From the NCBI RefSeq assembly GCF_003590095.1, contig NC_039490.1, positions 2,559,834-2,623,833 on the forward strand: DNA of 64,000 nt, in the 5' to 3' direction. This DNA comes from Trichoplusia ni (taxonomy: Eukaryota; Arthropoda; Insecta; Lepidoptera; Noctuidae). A model generated the notes under the pieces. That model was not told the origin of the DNA, searched no databases, and saw only the letters and a list, made by a program, of their open reading frames with translations. The position numbers and the translations under genes were made by a program. Shown here one piece after another: positions 23,105 through 35,002 of the stretch (positions are counted from its first letter, which is position 1; each line of letters starts with the position of its first letter).

Positions 23105-23890
23105 AAATAATAGTTGACAAGGAGCGGGCTGCGCTGTTATTGGATAGATAGTCGTGTAGAACGTTATCAAACAGACATTAGCCGCGGTCCACCCACGTCA
23201 TCGTCATTCATCCGCTTCGATCGCACGCACACACGCACGCACACACGCACACAGCCCACGCGGCCACCACACCCGCTGGCCGCGCTCGCTGCTGCACCAC
23301 CACCAGCCACCAGGCCTCACCACGAAACCCGACCACGACGTCGCCCTACACTCTCGTACAGACGTCCACCATCTTAAATTCATTCACAAAAATCGCTATG
23401 CCACAGCGCCTATTTGTTTACCGTTTTACGCCTCTCTGAGCACACTCCCGCACTGGTATTGAACACGGCTACCTTCTCCGCGCCAGGATGTTTCGTTTCA
23501 CACTCGTTTTCTTGTTGTGAATGCGTTTTTAGCTCGTTTTTTGTTGGCAATACGGTCGTTTGGTTGTGCACAGGTTTGTTACGTAGGCACCTCGCGACGG
23601 ACAGTGTGCAACTAAAGAATGGTGGCAGGACTGCGGACGGCGACCAGACGCGCCTGCGCGGTACTACCCGCCAAAATACACCTACGCGCATGTATGGGTT
23701 ATGTAGGCTGTGGTTCTCTTTCAAAAGTTGCATAGATAACATTCGCCATTAATTGTCATACGACATGGCATTTTAATAATAGTATGTGGAACTGTAGTAT
23801 TGTTGCGGAGCGCAATAGGCTACGCGCTGAGATTTATTATCGGCGTAGCAATCGTCTTTGCGCTACGGACGGTTACGGCGTAGGACTGCG
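23105..23890. promoter_or_regulatory. CpG-rich promoter-like block
   Basis: GC content rises sharply and CpG is frequent across about 780 bp. It includes a (CGCACACA)n-like run at 23221-23262, a YY1-like site on the minus strand (AAGATGGTGGAC, from CCACCATCTT near 23373) and NRF1-like GCGC motifs near 23650-23695. Two antisense frames of similar extent (minus 23742-23410 and plus 23414-23752, about 110 codons each) are open, but neither resembles a known protein. Open frames on both strands are expected where GC is high. Best read as a promoter or 5' exon of unknown direction. Confidence 0.45.
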
Positions 23891-24845
23891 AAGATTTTAT
23901 TTGTCAGTATTTTGGCTGAGTGCTACGTAACCGATATAAAGTTTCAGTACGTTCAGCAAATGTTAAAATATCATTAAACATTAAGCAAAACCAGTCAAAT
24001 AATAACAAACATAAACTCAAACAAAAACAAGAGGCTGGGTTAAAGTAATTTGCATCGTAAACAAAGGCATATATATATGACTTAAACCTCTTTTCTCAAA
24101 ATTTAAATCATTACAAACTGTCATAAATACACTAATAAACAAAATCCCTCTAAGTATAAACAAATGAATGTTTTCACTTGAGATTTTTTGGACATGAAAA
24201 TACGTGTCTACCTTTTCAGTTGAGTACGATGTAAACAAAACGGGTACCAACACAATGCTTTGAGTTCTATTTTTAGATCACTCATGGCGACGCAATCAAA
24301 TATCTTGTCTGCAAAATAGAGTTAAAAAAAAACTTAGTACAATTTAGTTGAAGGGACTTTATTTTCACAGTTTAGTAAAAAAATATTCTCGGAAACTGTC
24401 TAGTCTTGTAAAAATATTTTCTGAAGAGTTTGTAAATAATGTGGAGGCGAGATAGGAAGCTGTCCTGTTTTACTACATTCAGATGAATATTATAATATGC
24501 GTAGTAATGTGTAGTGACTAAACTATTTGATCAACTACCTACACAAGAAAAATTCAAACTTCTAATGTTTATCAAACAGGCACAAAATTAAATTACAATT
24601 TATGGAAAAGTATGGTTTTATAAGTAATTTTATTTAAAACCAAATAGGAAGCAAGGTAAATATATTTTTATTACATTTTACAATTTATTTTCCTCGCAAA
24701 GCGTTACCTTTGAACTTTGCCCTTGAATGCTTGTCTAGTTTTATTTTTTCCCCAGTTTCCGTCGAAGGCTGAAAGCCAATATTGTGAATTAGATTGAGTT
24801 TAAAGGTTTATTCAGTTTGTTGGCGAAATGTTAGTGTGATACTGT

Positions 24846-24861
24846 CAGCGCCATCTCTTGG
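24846..24861 (-). promoter_or_regulatory. CTCF-like site
   Basis: The minus strand reads CCAAGAGATGGCGCTG, a close match to the animal CTCF core (CCA..AG..GGCGC). Insulator activity is inferred only from the motif. Confidence 0.35.
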
Positions 24862-25437
24862 TCGCCTGCTTAAACTTTATAAAGGGTATTTTTGGCTTGC
24901 GAACAATACTGTCATTTACTAAAAGAGACAACTTTAATATTGTTTAAAAAATATAATAAAAAGCGTAACATTATAGAAATTTAGGCGAAAATAGTTGTTG
25001 CGGATTCTAAGAACGAAATTAAAACTAAAATAAGTAATTATTGCTCTGATATAGGTAGGTTTAGGTTCAGGTTTATTTGTGACAAAAGTCTAATAGTTTA
25101 TATACTTAATATCTTTGTGACATCGATATGCTGAAATGTGCTTTCGAATTTCGGTCTCGGTTTCAATTACCTAAGCAAGGAAGAAAATTGAAAAATGTAT
25201 TTTATCAGTTTGATAAAAGGGGAAAATGCCTAGTCTTGGGTCAGTAAAAACTGTGCGTAGGTAATGTAATACTACTGACTCTAATCCATACGTCTTCCGT
25301 TTTTTGAACATGTTTTCTTCTTGAATGTTTGGTGCAGTAATAAAATTATACATGTGTATATGTCCCCATACAAAATACCTATAGAAAAAAACTGTTGTGT
25401 TTTTAATCTGAATCTTATCTTTATTTGTATTAATTAA

Positions 25438-25722
25438 CTAGCTGTCGACCGCGACTTCGCCCGCGTGGTTAGAAGATAGAAGTTAGAAATTTTTAAACGG
25501 AAACCCTGGAAGTCGAAAAAATTTCCCGTTTTTGCCACATTTTCCATGGTATCTTCGCTCTTGTTAGTTGCAACGTGATGTTATATAGCCTAAAACCTTC
25601 CTCGATGAATGGTCTAATCAACACAAAAATAAGATTTCAATTTGAACCAGTAGTTCCTGAGATTAGCGCGTTCAAACAAACAAACAAACTCTTCCGCTTT
25701 ATATATTAGTATAGAGTATAGA
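25438..25722 (-). mobile_element. Non-autonomous Helitron, Lep1-type main subfamily
   Basis: Read on the minus strand it runs from TCTATACTCTATACTAATAT to ..CGGTCGACAGCTAG, flanked by A and T (25723 and 25437). It shares the GAACGCGCTAATCTCAGGAA and GACTAATAGGAG-like interior with the copies at 31.9, 33.5, 45.8, 54.8 and 63.3 kb. Confidence 0.85.
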
Positions 25723-26281
25723 TTAAAATCTTAGCTTAAATATACAACCATTCTTATAAATTACTAATAGACCTAAATTCATTTTTCTTCTTTCATAAGA
25801 ACGCTTGGCGTCTTTAAACATTATTGGTAGCGAAACTATTGTTTGCCTTAATAAGTAGAAAATAGTTATATCGTTTAATTCTAAGTTTATTACAGCTTGA
25901 CCTACTAAAAGTCAATTTTAAGTAATTTAATTGGCGGTTTTATTTTAGCTTTCGTTAAAGCCCCTAATGCCAGTTCTCTGTTCTGACCTTTCGATATTTA
26001 TAAAAGGTTGCCTTTATAGAACTGCCATTCAGGTCAACTTAGCGCCAAAATAACTGTTCAATTTGTTTGTCCTACTGCGGGGTATGGTATATTAGTACAA
26101 GTACGTCATACAATACTACAAATAAACATAAACTACTCTGTATATTTTTCTTTATGAAAAAGAAGCTCCCATTAAAGAATTAAATGCAAAGGATTCACAA
26201 ATGTACATACAAGCTTTAGGCCTGTACTGTAACACCGTCAAAAAATTACGGAATGCAAATGAATAGTATGAATATGAATTT

Positions 26282-26445
26282 AATTCCTGCGTCGACCAGG
26301 ATTGTCTCTTGCACAAAGATACAAATGGAATAACATTTATGTTATCTATTACACAAATGCTTGTCCTATCCGGGGATCGAACCCGCAACACGTCGCGCAG
26401 AGTGGGCTTGGCGTGGTGACTTAAACACTCCGCTAACTGTGCGGT
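26282..26445 (-). mobile_element. tRNA-derived SINE (family 1)
   Basis: On the minus strand an A-box-like TTAGCGGAGTG and a B box GGGTTCGATCCCC precede the family body GGATAGGACAAGCATTTGTG. The copy ends near GTCGACGCAGGAATT. It is degenerate in the A box. Confidence 0.7.
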
Positions 26446-26688
26446 TAAATATAAACATAATAAAAAAATTATGTATGCATATACCTACATATTTGGTTCA
26501 TCTTTTCGTATATCTTTAGTAACATATCGTAGGTAGGATACAGTATTAAATTATGTGTATTAGTAGTGGTAATTAGAACTATCAATACCTAAATTATTCT
26601 ATAGGAACTAGTACTTACAGAGTAAATACTAGCTTCCAGATTAAATAAATATCAAAATCTATTCAATATATAAATCTAATCAATATCT

Positions 26689-26727
26689 ATAGTGAACGCG
26701 AATGTATAGTACATTCGCGTTCACTAT
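26689..26727. repeat. Perfect 18-bp hairpin with 3-nt loop
   Basis: Arms ATAGTGAACGCGAATGTA (26689-26706) and TACATTCGCGTTCACTAT (26710-26727) are exact complements around TAG. The GC-containing arms stand out from the AT-rich surroundings. Confidence 0.9.
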
Positions 26728-27839
26728 CAAACTACAAATTCAAATAAATGTAGAGTCCATACATCTCTTTGCAGCTTTACAATAAGTACAATAAGTAAGT
26801 ACTCGTTGCTGTAAACAGAGGCTAGATCCGCTGCACGCGCCCCGGGCTACGGAACACAGCCTGCAGTCTCGAATATAGACGGAAAATTGTGACGTAAACC
26901 CTCCTTGAAGCTAGGGGAACTGACGGAGCAAAATGTTCATGGAAATAGCGGAAATAGTGAATATTGACATGGCATTTTTGCGAAAGGTTCGTAGTTTTAT
27001 ATTTCGTTTTCAATTTTAAAGGTCATTTTGAGTGGAACTTGTTTTTGTTTAAAATTTAAGCAAGTAGTCTGAATTATATTCGTAATTTGTCGTTAAAAAC
27101 ACCTAGAATGGTCAACTACAGTCTTATATAAAAAAAATCTCAAAAAACGACCAGCTTTCTTCATTTCATCAAGTCCATTTAGTAATAATTCTTACCAATC
27201 ATACTTACATTACATCAACATTTTCAAATTCTACCTAGATTAACTTATACTAAAACCAATCCCAGCATCACAAGAATTAGTTCTATAATGATTACGTCTC
27301 AGACTAGAGACAAGTACGTAAAGGGGAGAAGGAACGTGAAGGATGTACATACTTATATGTGTATATATAAGGAGTCGGTTTGTCAATACAATGTGTTGAA
27401 TGCATCGTCGCCCACGCGTCTCGCGGTCTCAATGGAGCGCTCCCTGCATAGTGGCCGAGTATTGATGAAATCTTGGAGGATGCTGTAAGTTAATTTTGTC
27501 GGTACCGATGTAATGCTTAGAGAATTGAAAGTATTCGGATATAGAATTCAATTGTTTAACTGCTTGTAAATTTAGCGGAATTTGCGGTTTTTTGATTGAA
27601 TGATTATATTGAAGTTAAGAATTTAAAAAGTTTATAGCTAGGACAGTTAGAAACGGTGAACGAAACGGCTAATCAGAGTAGGCTAGACTTATAAATTACT
27701 TTTGAATTTGAACTCCTTTTTCACTCTCGATATTTCTTTTCACAATATTAGTAGAAATCAAAATAAAAATAGAGATTCAAAAGCAAATACACTCATGTAC
27801 TTAATATTGATCCCAAAACAGTTCGCTCAATGACTCACA

Positions 27840-27960
27840 TCACCCATTCATTCCTTACTGCAGGACTCGGAATGACGTCAAAATGACGCACAAACATCTC
27901 AAACGAGACCAGACCGAGACACTCGGGCGCCGGTCTGACTAGACCGAGGTCAGACAAGAT
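27840..27960. promoter_or_regulatory. GC-rich patch with full CRE and repeated AGACCGAG
   Basis: TGACGTCA lies at 27873-27880, followed by TGACGCA and three copies of CAGACCGAG/TAGACCGAG/CGGTCTGAC-type words between 27905 and 27950. No gene start is evident beside it. Confidence 0.3.
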
Positions 27961-28884
27961 TCTAGCCAAAAAATAAATGTTCCCGACATTCATTTATCTT
28001 TCTTTCAATAAAAATATTGCGTAATTTCTGAACGTTGCCAAATACTTGCCTGTGCTTGTTTCATGGACATGTTCCCTTATGTAATTTGAGTTAAGATGTT
28101 ATATAAATAGGTAGGGAAAATAAATAATGTCTTGGTTAAATTAATCACACTGAAATGTTATGTAAAATCCTTTCGAAGTACATTATTTAGACCTTATTAC
28201 CAAATAGTTTTATGTACTTATAAAACATCAAAAAAGACGTAATTTTAATTAAACATTAAATTTAATTAAACATAAAATTACACACTGAAGGGGTTTCGAT
28301 TGCTTCATTTATTTCACAATAATTGGTAAAGAATTACTCACCAATTTATTCCAGGTAATCTATACAGATTACCAACATACATTTTAAAATAAAAATCAAA
28401 AAGTAAAGTTCATGATCTGTGGAAATTTCAATTGTATAGTTTTCACGGTTCATGACAAACAGCCTAGTGACAGACGCACGGACAAAGGGGTCTGAGCAAT
28501 AGAAATCCCTTTTACCCTTCGGCTACAGATCCCTAGAAAAAAAACCTTAGTTACGGAACGTAAATCCTTAAAATCATTTTGGTCTAATAGACAAGTATTT
28601 ATAGATACGCTAAATTGATTCCTAGAATAAAGTTAACAAAATATGGTAGCACATTGTCAGTCCATCAAAATTACTCCTGATTGTCAAAAAATTAAAGCAA
28701 GTTATTTATTAAACATTGAACAAAAATACATTTCTAAGTAAACATGATAATTGATAAAGCTGGAAGTTCAAGGAAATCGAATATTTTGTACTTAGATACC
28801 TACGTAATTGAAACAGCCTGGCTGATGTATGTCTAAACTCTAAATACGGTTCGTTTCTATAAATAATTTCTAGCCTAATTATTT

Positions 28885-29260
28885 ATGAGGGTCTATAATG
28901 ACAGTCTCTTTTCTGTATTAGGTAAATATGTCTCAGCCATAGATCGTTCTATTCCTATTGCGACTCCGTGCAGACAAAGTTATTTACCAACAAAACAAAA
29001 CTCTAAAATAAACCAATATCGTAAATATCTGTCGCACTACCTCGCCACCGGAGCCGGCTACGCACGATCCGCCTACGGTTTTGAATTTCGAGGCATTCAT
29101 ACATGCGAGAACGAGACAGCGCGATACCAACTCCGAAGACTTCGTATAAGAGTGAAAGGGATGAAGATAGTTATCGATCGGCTTGCGTCACACAGAAAGC
29201 GTGGGTGCGATGACGTCACGCCGCACCCGCCAATCACCACTTAAGGAAAAGGCGCCACGA
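28885..29260. promoter_or_regulatory. CpG-rich block with CRE, CCAAT and DRE-like sites
   Basis: TGACGTCA (29211-29218), GCCAATCA (29229-29236) and TATCGAT (29172-29178) lie within 70 bp in a GC-rich block. This combination is typical of housekeeping promoters. A + frame of 119 codons from ATG 28885 to TAA/TGA at 29244 crosses the block, but its peptide (e.g. YLSHYLATGAGYARSAYGFE) matches nothing I know and the frame begins in AT-rich DNA. I favour a regulatory region over a gene. Confidence 0.4.
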
Positions 29261-29815
29261 ATTAGCGAGAGTTGGAAAATATTCATGAAGATTTTTTTCT
29301 TAGTCTAGTCTTCTGTTATCATTTGTTTTATTAATGTTGAAGTATCAATACATCTCTCGTTAGTATTATAGCCGGCTCCCGTAATTCTACTGTTATCTGC
29401 AAGGGTAAACATTAAAAACATATGGGGAGGAGATATTCGTATTAAGACATTACGTAAATAACGATAAGTATTTTTAGACTTAGGCTCTTGTTTTGGAAAA
29501 ATGTATCTTATCATAAAATTGAAGTCATTTAGTATACCTAATAATAACTTGAAACAACTTCGTCTTGGTCTTAGCCTTTGGAAACTCGGATTTAATTCGT
29601 GGATTGATTGAAGTACAATATTTAATCTAGTTTGACATTTATGTGATTACCTGACTGTTACCTTTATTGACTTCTTGCATAAGGATTTGAGCAAAGCATT
29701 TTATTGTTAAAATTAAATTTTTATTTTATAGTTTAACAACGACATCTAAAAGCCATCTTTCGGATATTCGCATCTAAATGAAAACGCAACTGTACTTTAG
29801 TATCAACGGTACAAG

Positions 29816-29908
29816 CTAGATGGCGCTTGAAGAGGTTTTACAGCGACATCTATGTCTACTCGTATGAAACAATTTCTGTTGAATCTGGAATTAAAACTAG
29901 GTGGCGTT
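29816..29908. promoter_or_regulatory. Cluster of three GATGGCGCT-type motifs
   Basis: CTAGATGGCGCT (29816-29827, +), ATAGATGTCGCT (29853-29842, -) and CTAGGTGGCGTT (29897-29908, +) fall within 93 bp. They resemble the insect CTCF core AGRTGGCGCT. A similar word is at 45305-45316 (CTAGATGGCGAT) and a fuller match at 24846-24861. Confidence 0.35.
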
Positions 29909-29909
29909 G

Positions 29910-31744
29910 TATACATAAAATTATTGAGACGCTTCTCTCTTATTCATAATATAATTATTAAAAAGCTTGATTGTATAGGTGTTGTTAATAATTATATTTT
30001 AAAACATATCTTCGAAAATTAACCATTAGAGTCAACCAATCAAATACCTAATAGATTGTTATTACTGGTCAATAACCTCATTTCGTGACCACTTTAAAAG
30101 GTCAAGAATCGATTCGGACATTAGAAGGTAAATCACCTGCAAAGCAAATAATATCAATATTGTGATAAGTGCTCTGACTGGTTCAGATTGGAATCTTGAG
30201 AAGAGATATGCAAACACAATTATTTATTAGGTAGCTTTACTACCAAAAGTGAGCATCTTGTCTTTTTACGAGATCTATGTAAATATTTTATTACCTAGAT
30301 ATTATTCAGCAAATATTAAACTAGAAGAGTGCTATAGATTACAGATAAAAGTGTGAAAATTCTTATATCTGTAAGTTTAATATGTTAGTAAATGTACATA
30401 TAGTATATAAATAAATATAGCTATTACAGTGTGATTTGTCTTGATGAGCCGACTTTTCTGACAACCGTCGTGAAATTGTTTTCGGAATACAAACAATTTC
30501 ACTGAAAAACCGACTAAAAAGCCGCTGTGCTAAATTTATATAAAATCCACGTCAAGAGAACAAGTAAATATTTGAATAAATTCTTTAACAAAAAACATTT
30601 GTTACATTCCACGTGATTTTAAGTAAAAATAAAATAAAATTCAAATAACCTGTTCATCCAGATTTTAATGTTAATCACCGTCTATCAAATATGAAGACAT
30701 TTCCTTCATTTAAATCTATTCAAATACCCAAATAGATTAATTTATTCAATCGTTTTATGGGAGTTTGAAACATTTGTATGTAAATTTAATAAATGACGTA
30801 CGTTCTAAATAGGATATAGATCGCACATTCCTTTTTAATGCAATTTAAAATTTAATGACACATGTTACTTAAAAATAAAAATGTTGTTTCCTTGCCTATT
30901 AATGCGCCTATCTTATCTAAATGCCTTGATATAATATTTTTTTTAAAACGGCTTTTATATATTTTTTAATACCATTTAAGTAATTCCATTCCACAATATC
31001 TGGGAGTGATTTCAGAAAAAAAATTCGAGCGAAGATCGATCGAATTTAATAAGTAATCATGTTTACGAAAGATACTATAAAAGAACGATTTCTGTTTTAC
31101 CCTGTGGATATGGATAATGGACTTTTAAAAATCACACTTTTACCTAGCAATTTGCTTTAACTAATTATACAATAACTGTCTATGCCTGCCGCTAACAACG
31201 CCTGTAACAAAGATCCGTGTTTAAAAACTCAAACGTAATAAAATATTACTATTCATTCATACTAGGAAACTAATTACAAGCCACATCCTACATGCAGACA
31301 TTAATTAGTATTTTTTACTATAATTAATTCTACTTACGGAACCACGGGTTACGTAACACTCGTGACGGGCCCCTAATTTGAGGCGTGAACAACATGCATT
31401 TTATTTCCTAACCTACAGAACGATGGTTTTAGTTTTTATATCTGACATAGCTTTTTTATGTTATTCTGACTTTTTGTGTCAATGACCCCATTCTTGTGAG
31501 TAATTGTTTTTTTAAACACTTTTTTATATGTATGTAGGTAGCTAATTAATCTGGGTTTTTTATATGACGTCATAAAACTTAAGGTCGTAATTGTGTTCAC
31601 GTTAAAACAATTGTAAAGTAAGCAGTTAAGTTACATTTGAGATAATTTTTAGTATCTTATATTCATTAATACTATGCATAAGTAGTGACTGCAATTATAA
31701 AGTAAATAGTCATCTGAATGTAAGATTATGACAGACATGACCCA
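29910..31744. other. Plain AT-rich sequence
   Basis: The one structured spot is a 12-bp inverted repeat GTGAAATTGTTT/AAACAATTTCAC (30470-30481 and 30491-30502), set between words containing GCCGAC and CCGAC. No gene or repeat family is otherwise seen. Confidence 0.4.
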
Positions 31745-31849
31745 ATACGATGAATTTCCAATGAATGAGTTGGCAACATCTTTAGGAGAATTCGAATAGT
31801 GTCAAATTTAATCCAATTTCCATTCACTCATCGGCAATTTTATTGTAAA
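31745..31849. mobile_element. Long-TIR MITE, left part (interrupted copy)
   Basis: The text ..AAATTTAATCCAATTTCCAT followed by TCACTCATCGGCAATTTTATTGTAAA matches the right half of the MITE family seen at 34.8, 40.4, 42.1 and 43.7 kb. It stops at 31849, where a Helitron is inserted, and resumes at 32131-32151 (TAAGTGGAATTGGGGC). The true left end is decayed. Confidence 0.7.
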
Positions 31850-32130
31850 CTAGCTGTTGCCCGCGACTTCGTCCCCGTGGGTAGAAGATATAAGTAACGA
31901 TGTGTACCTGCCCTGATTTTTTCACATTTTCCATTGTATCTTCGCTTCTATTAGTCGCAGCGTGATGGTTTATAGCCTAAAGCCTTCCTCGATGAATGGT
32001 CTTTTCAACACAGAAATAATTTTTCAATTTGGACCAGTAGTTCCTGAGATTAGCGCGTTCAAACAAACAAACAAACAAACAAACAAACTTTTCAACTTTA
32101 TATATTAGTAAGTATAGAAGTATAGATAGA
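31850..32130 (-). mobile_element. Non-autonomous Helitron inserted into the MITE
   Basis: The + strand begins A|CTAGCTGTTGCCCGCGACTT and ends ..TATAGATAGA|T, so the minus strand runs TC...CTAG between A and T. The MITE sequence joins perfectly across it (..GTAAA + TAAGTGGAATTGG), which fixes both ends and shows no duplication, as expected for a Helitron. It contains a (CAAA)n run near 32065-32090. Confidence 0.85.
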
Positions 32131-32151
32131 TAAGTGGAATTGGGGCGCAGG
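32131..32151. mobile_element. Long-TIR MITE, right end (continuation)
   Basis: TAAGTGGAATTGGGGC corresponds to the family terminus ATAGCAGAATTGGGGC. It completes the copy split by the Helitron. Confidence 0.65.
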
Positions 32152-32625
32152 TCAAACTCACGACACTTATTAATGAACGATGGATTATACACACATTCGA
32201 TTGTAAACACGTCACTTGAATAGAGGGGTGTGGGGTAACATTAAAAAGATAACTATTTAACTGTAAAAAATACAGATTTAAACTTATTTATGGAATGGAA
32301 TGTAGTAGTAATACTTGGTAGAAATTGGTACAAAACACAATGCATTTAAAATTCGCTGAAAAGAAAACGATTGCAACGTGTTGTTAATTCAATTAACAGT
32401 ATTCTCAGATTTCAGACAGCTAATTAGCGTTCATGCTTTGTAATATGAGTAGCTGAATAAGTACTTATATTGTTACATTGTATAAAATTGCTTTGTAAGA
32501 CTCTCTTCTTCAGGGGAATTCAGATACGTAAGACGGTAAGACGGACCAACGTTGCATATATCAGTATGTACAAATAAATTAAGTAAATCAAGTAATTAGT
32601 GAAGCTGAAGAAAAAAGAAAAAAAG

Positions 32626-32843
32626 ACGACCTCCGTGGTAGAGTGGCGTACGCACCGGTTTCAACGTGTCGCTAGCTCTGAGGTCCCGGGTTCAATCTCC
32701 GGCAGGGTCAATGTAAAAATTCACATTTCTACATTGTCTCGGGTCTGGGTGTGTGGTACCTTCGTTGTATCTGAATTCCATAACATAAGTGCTTTAGCAA
32801 TTTACTTTGGGTTCAAAACAATGTATGTGATGTTGTCCGCATT
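32626..32843 (+). mobile_element. tRNA-derived SINE (family 2)
   Basis: CGACCTCCGTGGTAGAGTGG carries an A-box-like word and GGGTTCAATCTCC (32688-32700) is a B box. The body has TCGGGTCTGGGTGTGTGGTA, ends near ATGTATGTGATGTTGTCC, and is followed by a (TTTA)n tail. It differs from family 1 outside the tRNA-like head. Confidence 0.75.
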
Positions 32844-33525
32844 TATTTATTTATTTTTCATTGTTAATAACTTACTGTCGCTTTTATGCCGCCGTCACTT
32901 TTCCGCATCAAGAGCCTTTAGGTAGCTGTGAACGGTGGGCGATACGAGTGCTTTGTGAATTAATGTTGTTTTGATTTTCGAAATGGGCTAGATGTTAACC
33001 GAATTTGAGGAAAAGATTTTGATTTTGATTGGTAAGGTGTAATTAAATTAAAAATTGTTCGCTTAGTACCGTATTTTATGTCTGGTTTTAGTGTACAGGC
33101 TTTTTTTAAATAAGTGGCGATAAGCCAAGTCTAAGGCCAGTCTAAGGGCAGTTTAAAAACTATGATTATAGTACGAAAAGAAGAAGTAAGTAGGTACCTA
33201 TCTAAGTTGTATGGAGTAGAAGCAAGACTGTAAATAATTAAGTTACCCGACTGGCATTAATACACTGTAATCTAGCCTGAAGTCAAGCCAAGTTGAATGT
33301 AATATTTAATTGAAAGTTGACAGTAATGTTTTCGATTTGGCAAGCTCAATATCCCCTTGAAAATATATCTGAGCTCGTAAACACGCAATGTATGTCAATA
33401 TCAAGGTCTAAACGTGAATGTAATTTAATAACGTATGATGTAAACAAAAATAATTGTTTCATGAGAAATATCCCCTGAATATGTTTTTCATAAAATAGAA
33501 ATTATTGCAAGATTTTGTATATACT

Positions 33526-33803
33526 TCTATACTTAATATACAAAAGCTGATGAGTTTGTTTGTTTGAACGCGCTAATCTCAGGAAGTACTGGTTCAACTT
33601 GATAAATTATTTTTGTGGTGTACAGACCATTCAACGAGGAAGGTCTTAGGTTATATAAAATCACGCTGAGACTAATAGGAGCAAAGATACAATTGAAAAT
33701 GTGGAAAAAAACAGGGAAAATTATTCATCTTCGAGGGCTTCCGTTCATAAAATCCTAACTTATATCTTCTAACCACGCGGACGACGTCGCGGGCAACAGC
33801 TAG
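33526..33803 (+). mobile_element. Non-autonomous Helitron, Lep1-type main subfamily
   Basis: It runs from about TCTATACTTAATATAC to CGCGGGCAACAGCTAG|T. The 5' flank is T rather than A, so either the flank mutated or the first base is slightly off. It has the shared interior (GAACGCGCTAATCTCAGGAA). Confidence 0.8.
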
Positions 33804-34465
33804 TAATTTAATATTACCTCAATTGCGGAACTTTTTACTGAGGATCCGCTGTGTAGGCGGTCGTTTGTCTGTCAGCATGCTGTATCCCATGAACCGTTAT
33901 AGCTTAACTTTGCTAGAAAAATAAGGGGTCTAATACGGTCTCTATTTCTCTAACAAAATCCTACTCAACCTTCCTTCTTGAAATCATAAGGCAAATCAAT
34001 TTTTATAATGCAGAGAAACCCTTTGCCACCTAAAAAATGAAAAAGTTAAAAGATAAATGTATCTCTACAATCTTAAAGTGCCAAATCCCTTTGTATTTGC
34101 TTATCACATCATGTCAACATAACAAGTTGTCCAAAGAAAATTGCTTCTTAAGTATATGAAACAAATCACCTTGTGAAATACATATAATATCAAAGACATT
34201 GTGCAAATGCCATTAAAAATAATTTTAGATATACAAAATTACTATAATAGATGTCCAGATTGCGATACATATCTACGTGACCTTGCGAATATCATTTCGG
34301 GTCAGAACTTTTTCAATAAGATTGTTTTGTCAAACAATGGATTGCTAAACTATTTCGTTCGGTGTAAGTATATGGGAAATGCTATAAGCCGATCGTTTAT
34401 TGTCTTGTCAGTTTATTGAATAACTGTTAATTTTTTTTTTAAACGAATACCGCTCTTCGTTATTG

Positions 34466-34633
34466 AATCTTTGTTCCGCGGAGGGTTTATAGAAATTCAA
34501 AACACATGCTCAAAGATGCAGGAAAATTCGTGGGTTACCTAAGCGCTGGTCCTACGCGGATATCGAACCCATGACTTGTTAAACTTAGTGGGCTTGGCGT
34601 GGCGACCTCAACCACTCGGCTACCCGTGCTGTC
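34466..34633 (-). mobile_element. tRNA-derived SINE (family 1)
   Basis: The minus strand reads GCACGGGTAGCCGAGTGGTT (A box) and then GGGTTCGATATCC (B box), followed by the family body. The left end near 34466 is approximate. Confidence 0.7.
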
Positions 34634-34779
34634 AAATCGAGTTCGTATGATGCGAGAGATGAAGTCTTAAAGAGACAGACATTAAAAACCACAACTAAGG
34701 GTTAGTCATGCAAATGGTTGTGAGGGACATGTTACTATTCTATCGACTAAATCTCCGTTTCCCATTGCTGAGTACCAGG

Positions 34780-34997
34780 GCCCCAATTCCGCTATTCGCA
34801 ACGGCCGATGAATGAATGAAATTTGGCTCAACATGTCAATTTTCGTATTTTTTAAGCATTTCTCTGCACAATAATTGTAAATAATAATTAACTTCCAATT
34901 ATTGTATCGGCAAAATGCTTAAGAGAATAGAAATAATTTTAAATTTAATCCAATTGCCATTCATTCATCTGCCATTGTCAAAAAGCAGAATCGGGGC
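34780..34997. mobile_element. Long-TIR MITE, intact copy
   Basis: Terminal inverted repeats of about 45-50 bp start GCCCCAATTCCGCTATTC and end GAATCGGGGC. Both contain the ATGAATGAATG/CATTCATTCAT word, with AAGCATT..AATGCTT internally. It is flanked by CCAGG on both sides (34775-34779 and 34998-35002), a possible 5-bp duplication. It has no coding content. Confidence 0.75.
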
Positions 34998-35002
34998 CCA
35001 GG

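Noticed and set aside
23410..23752. Overlapping antisense frames of 110 and 112 codons
   Set aside because: Both are open only because the block is GC-rich, and neither resembles a protein.
28885..29244. 119-codon ATG-started + frame
   Set aside because: It begins in AT-rich DNA, crosses a CpG-rich block with promoter motifs and has no recognisable domain; openness is explained by composition.
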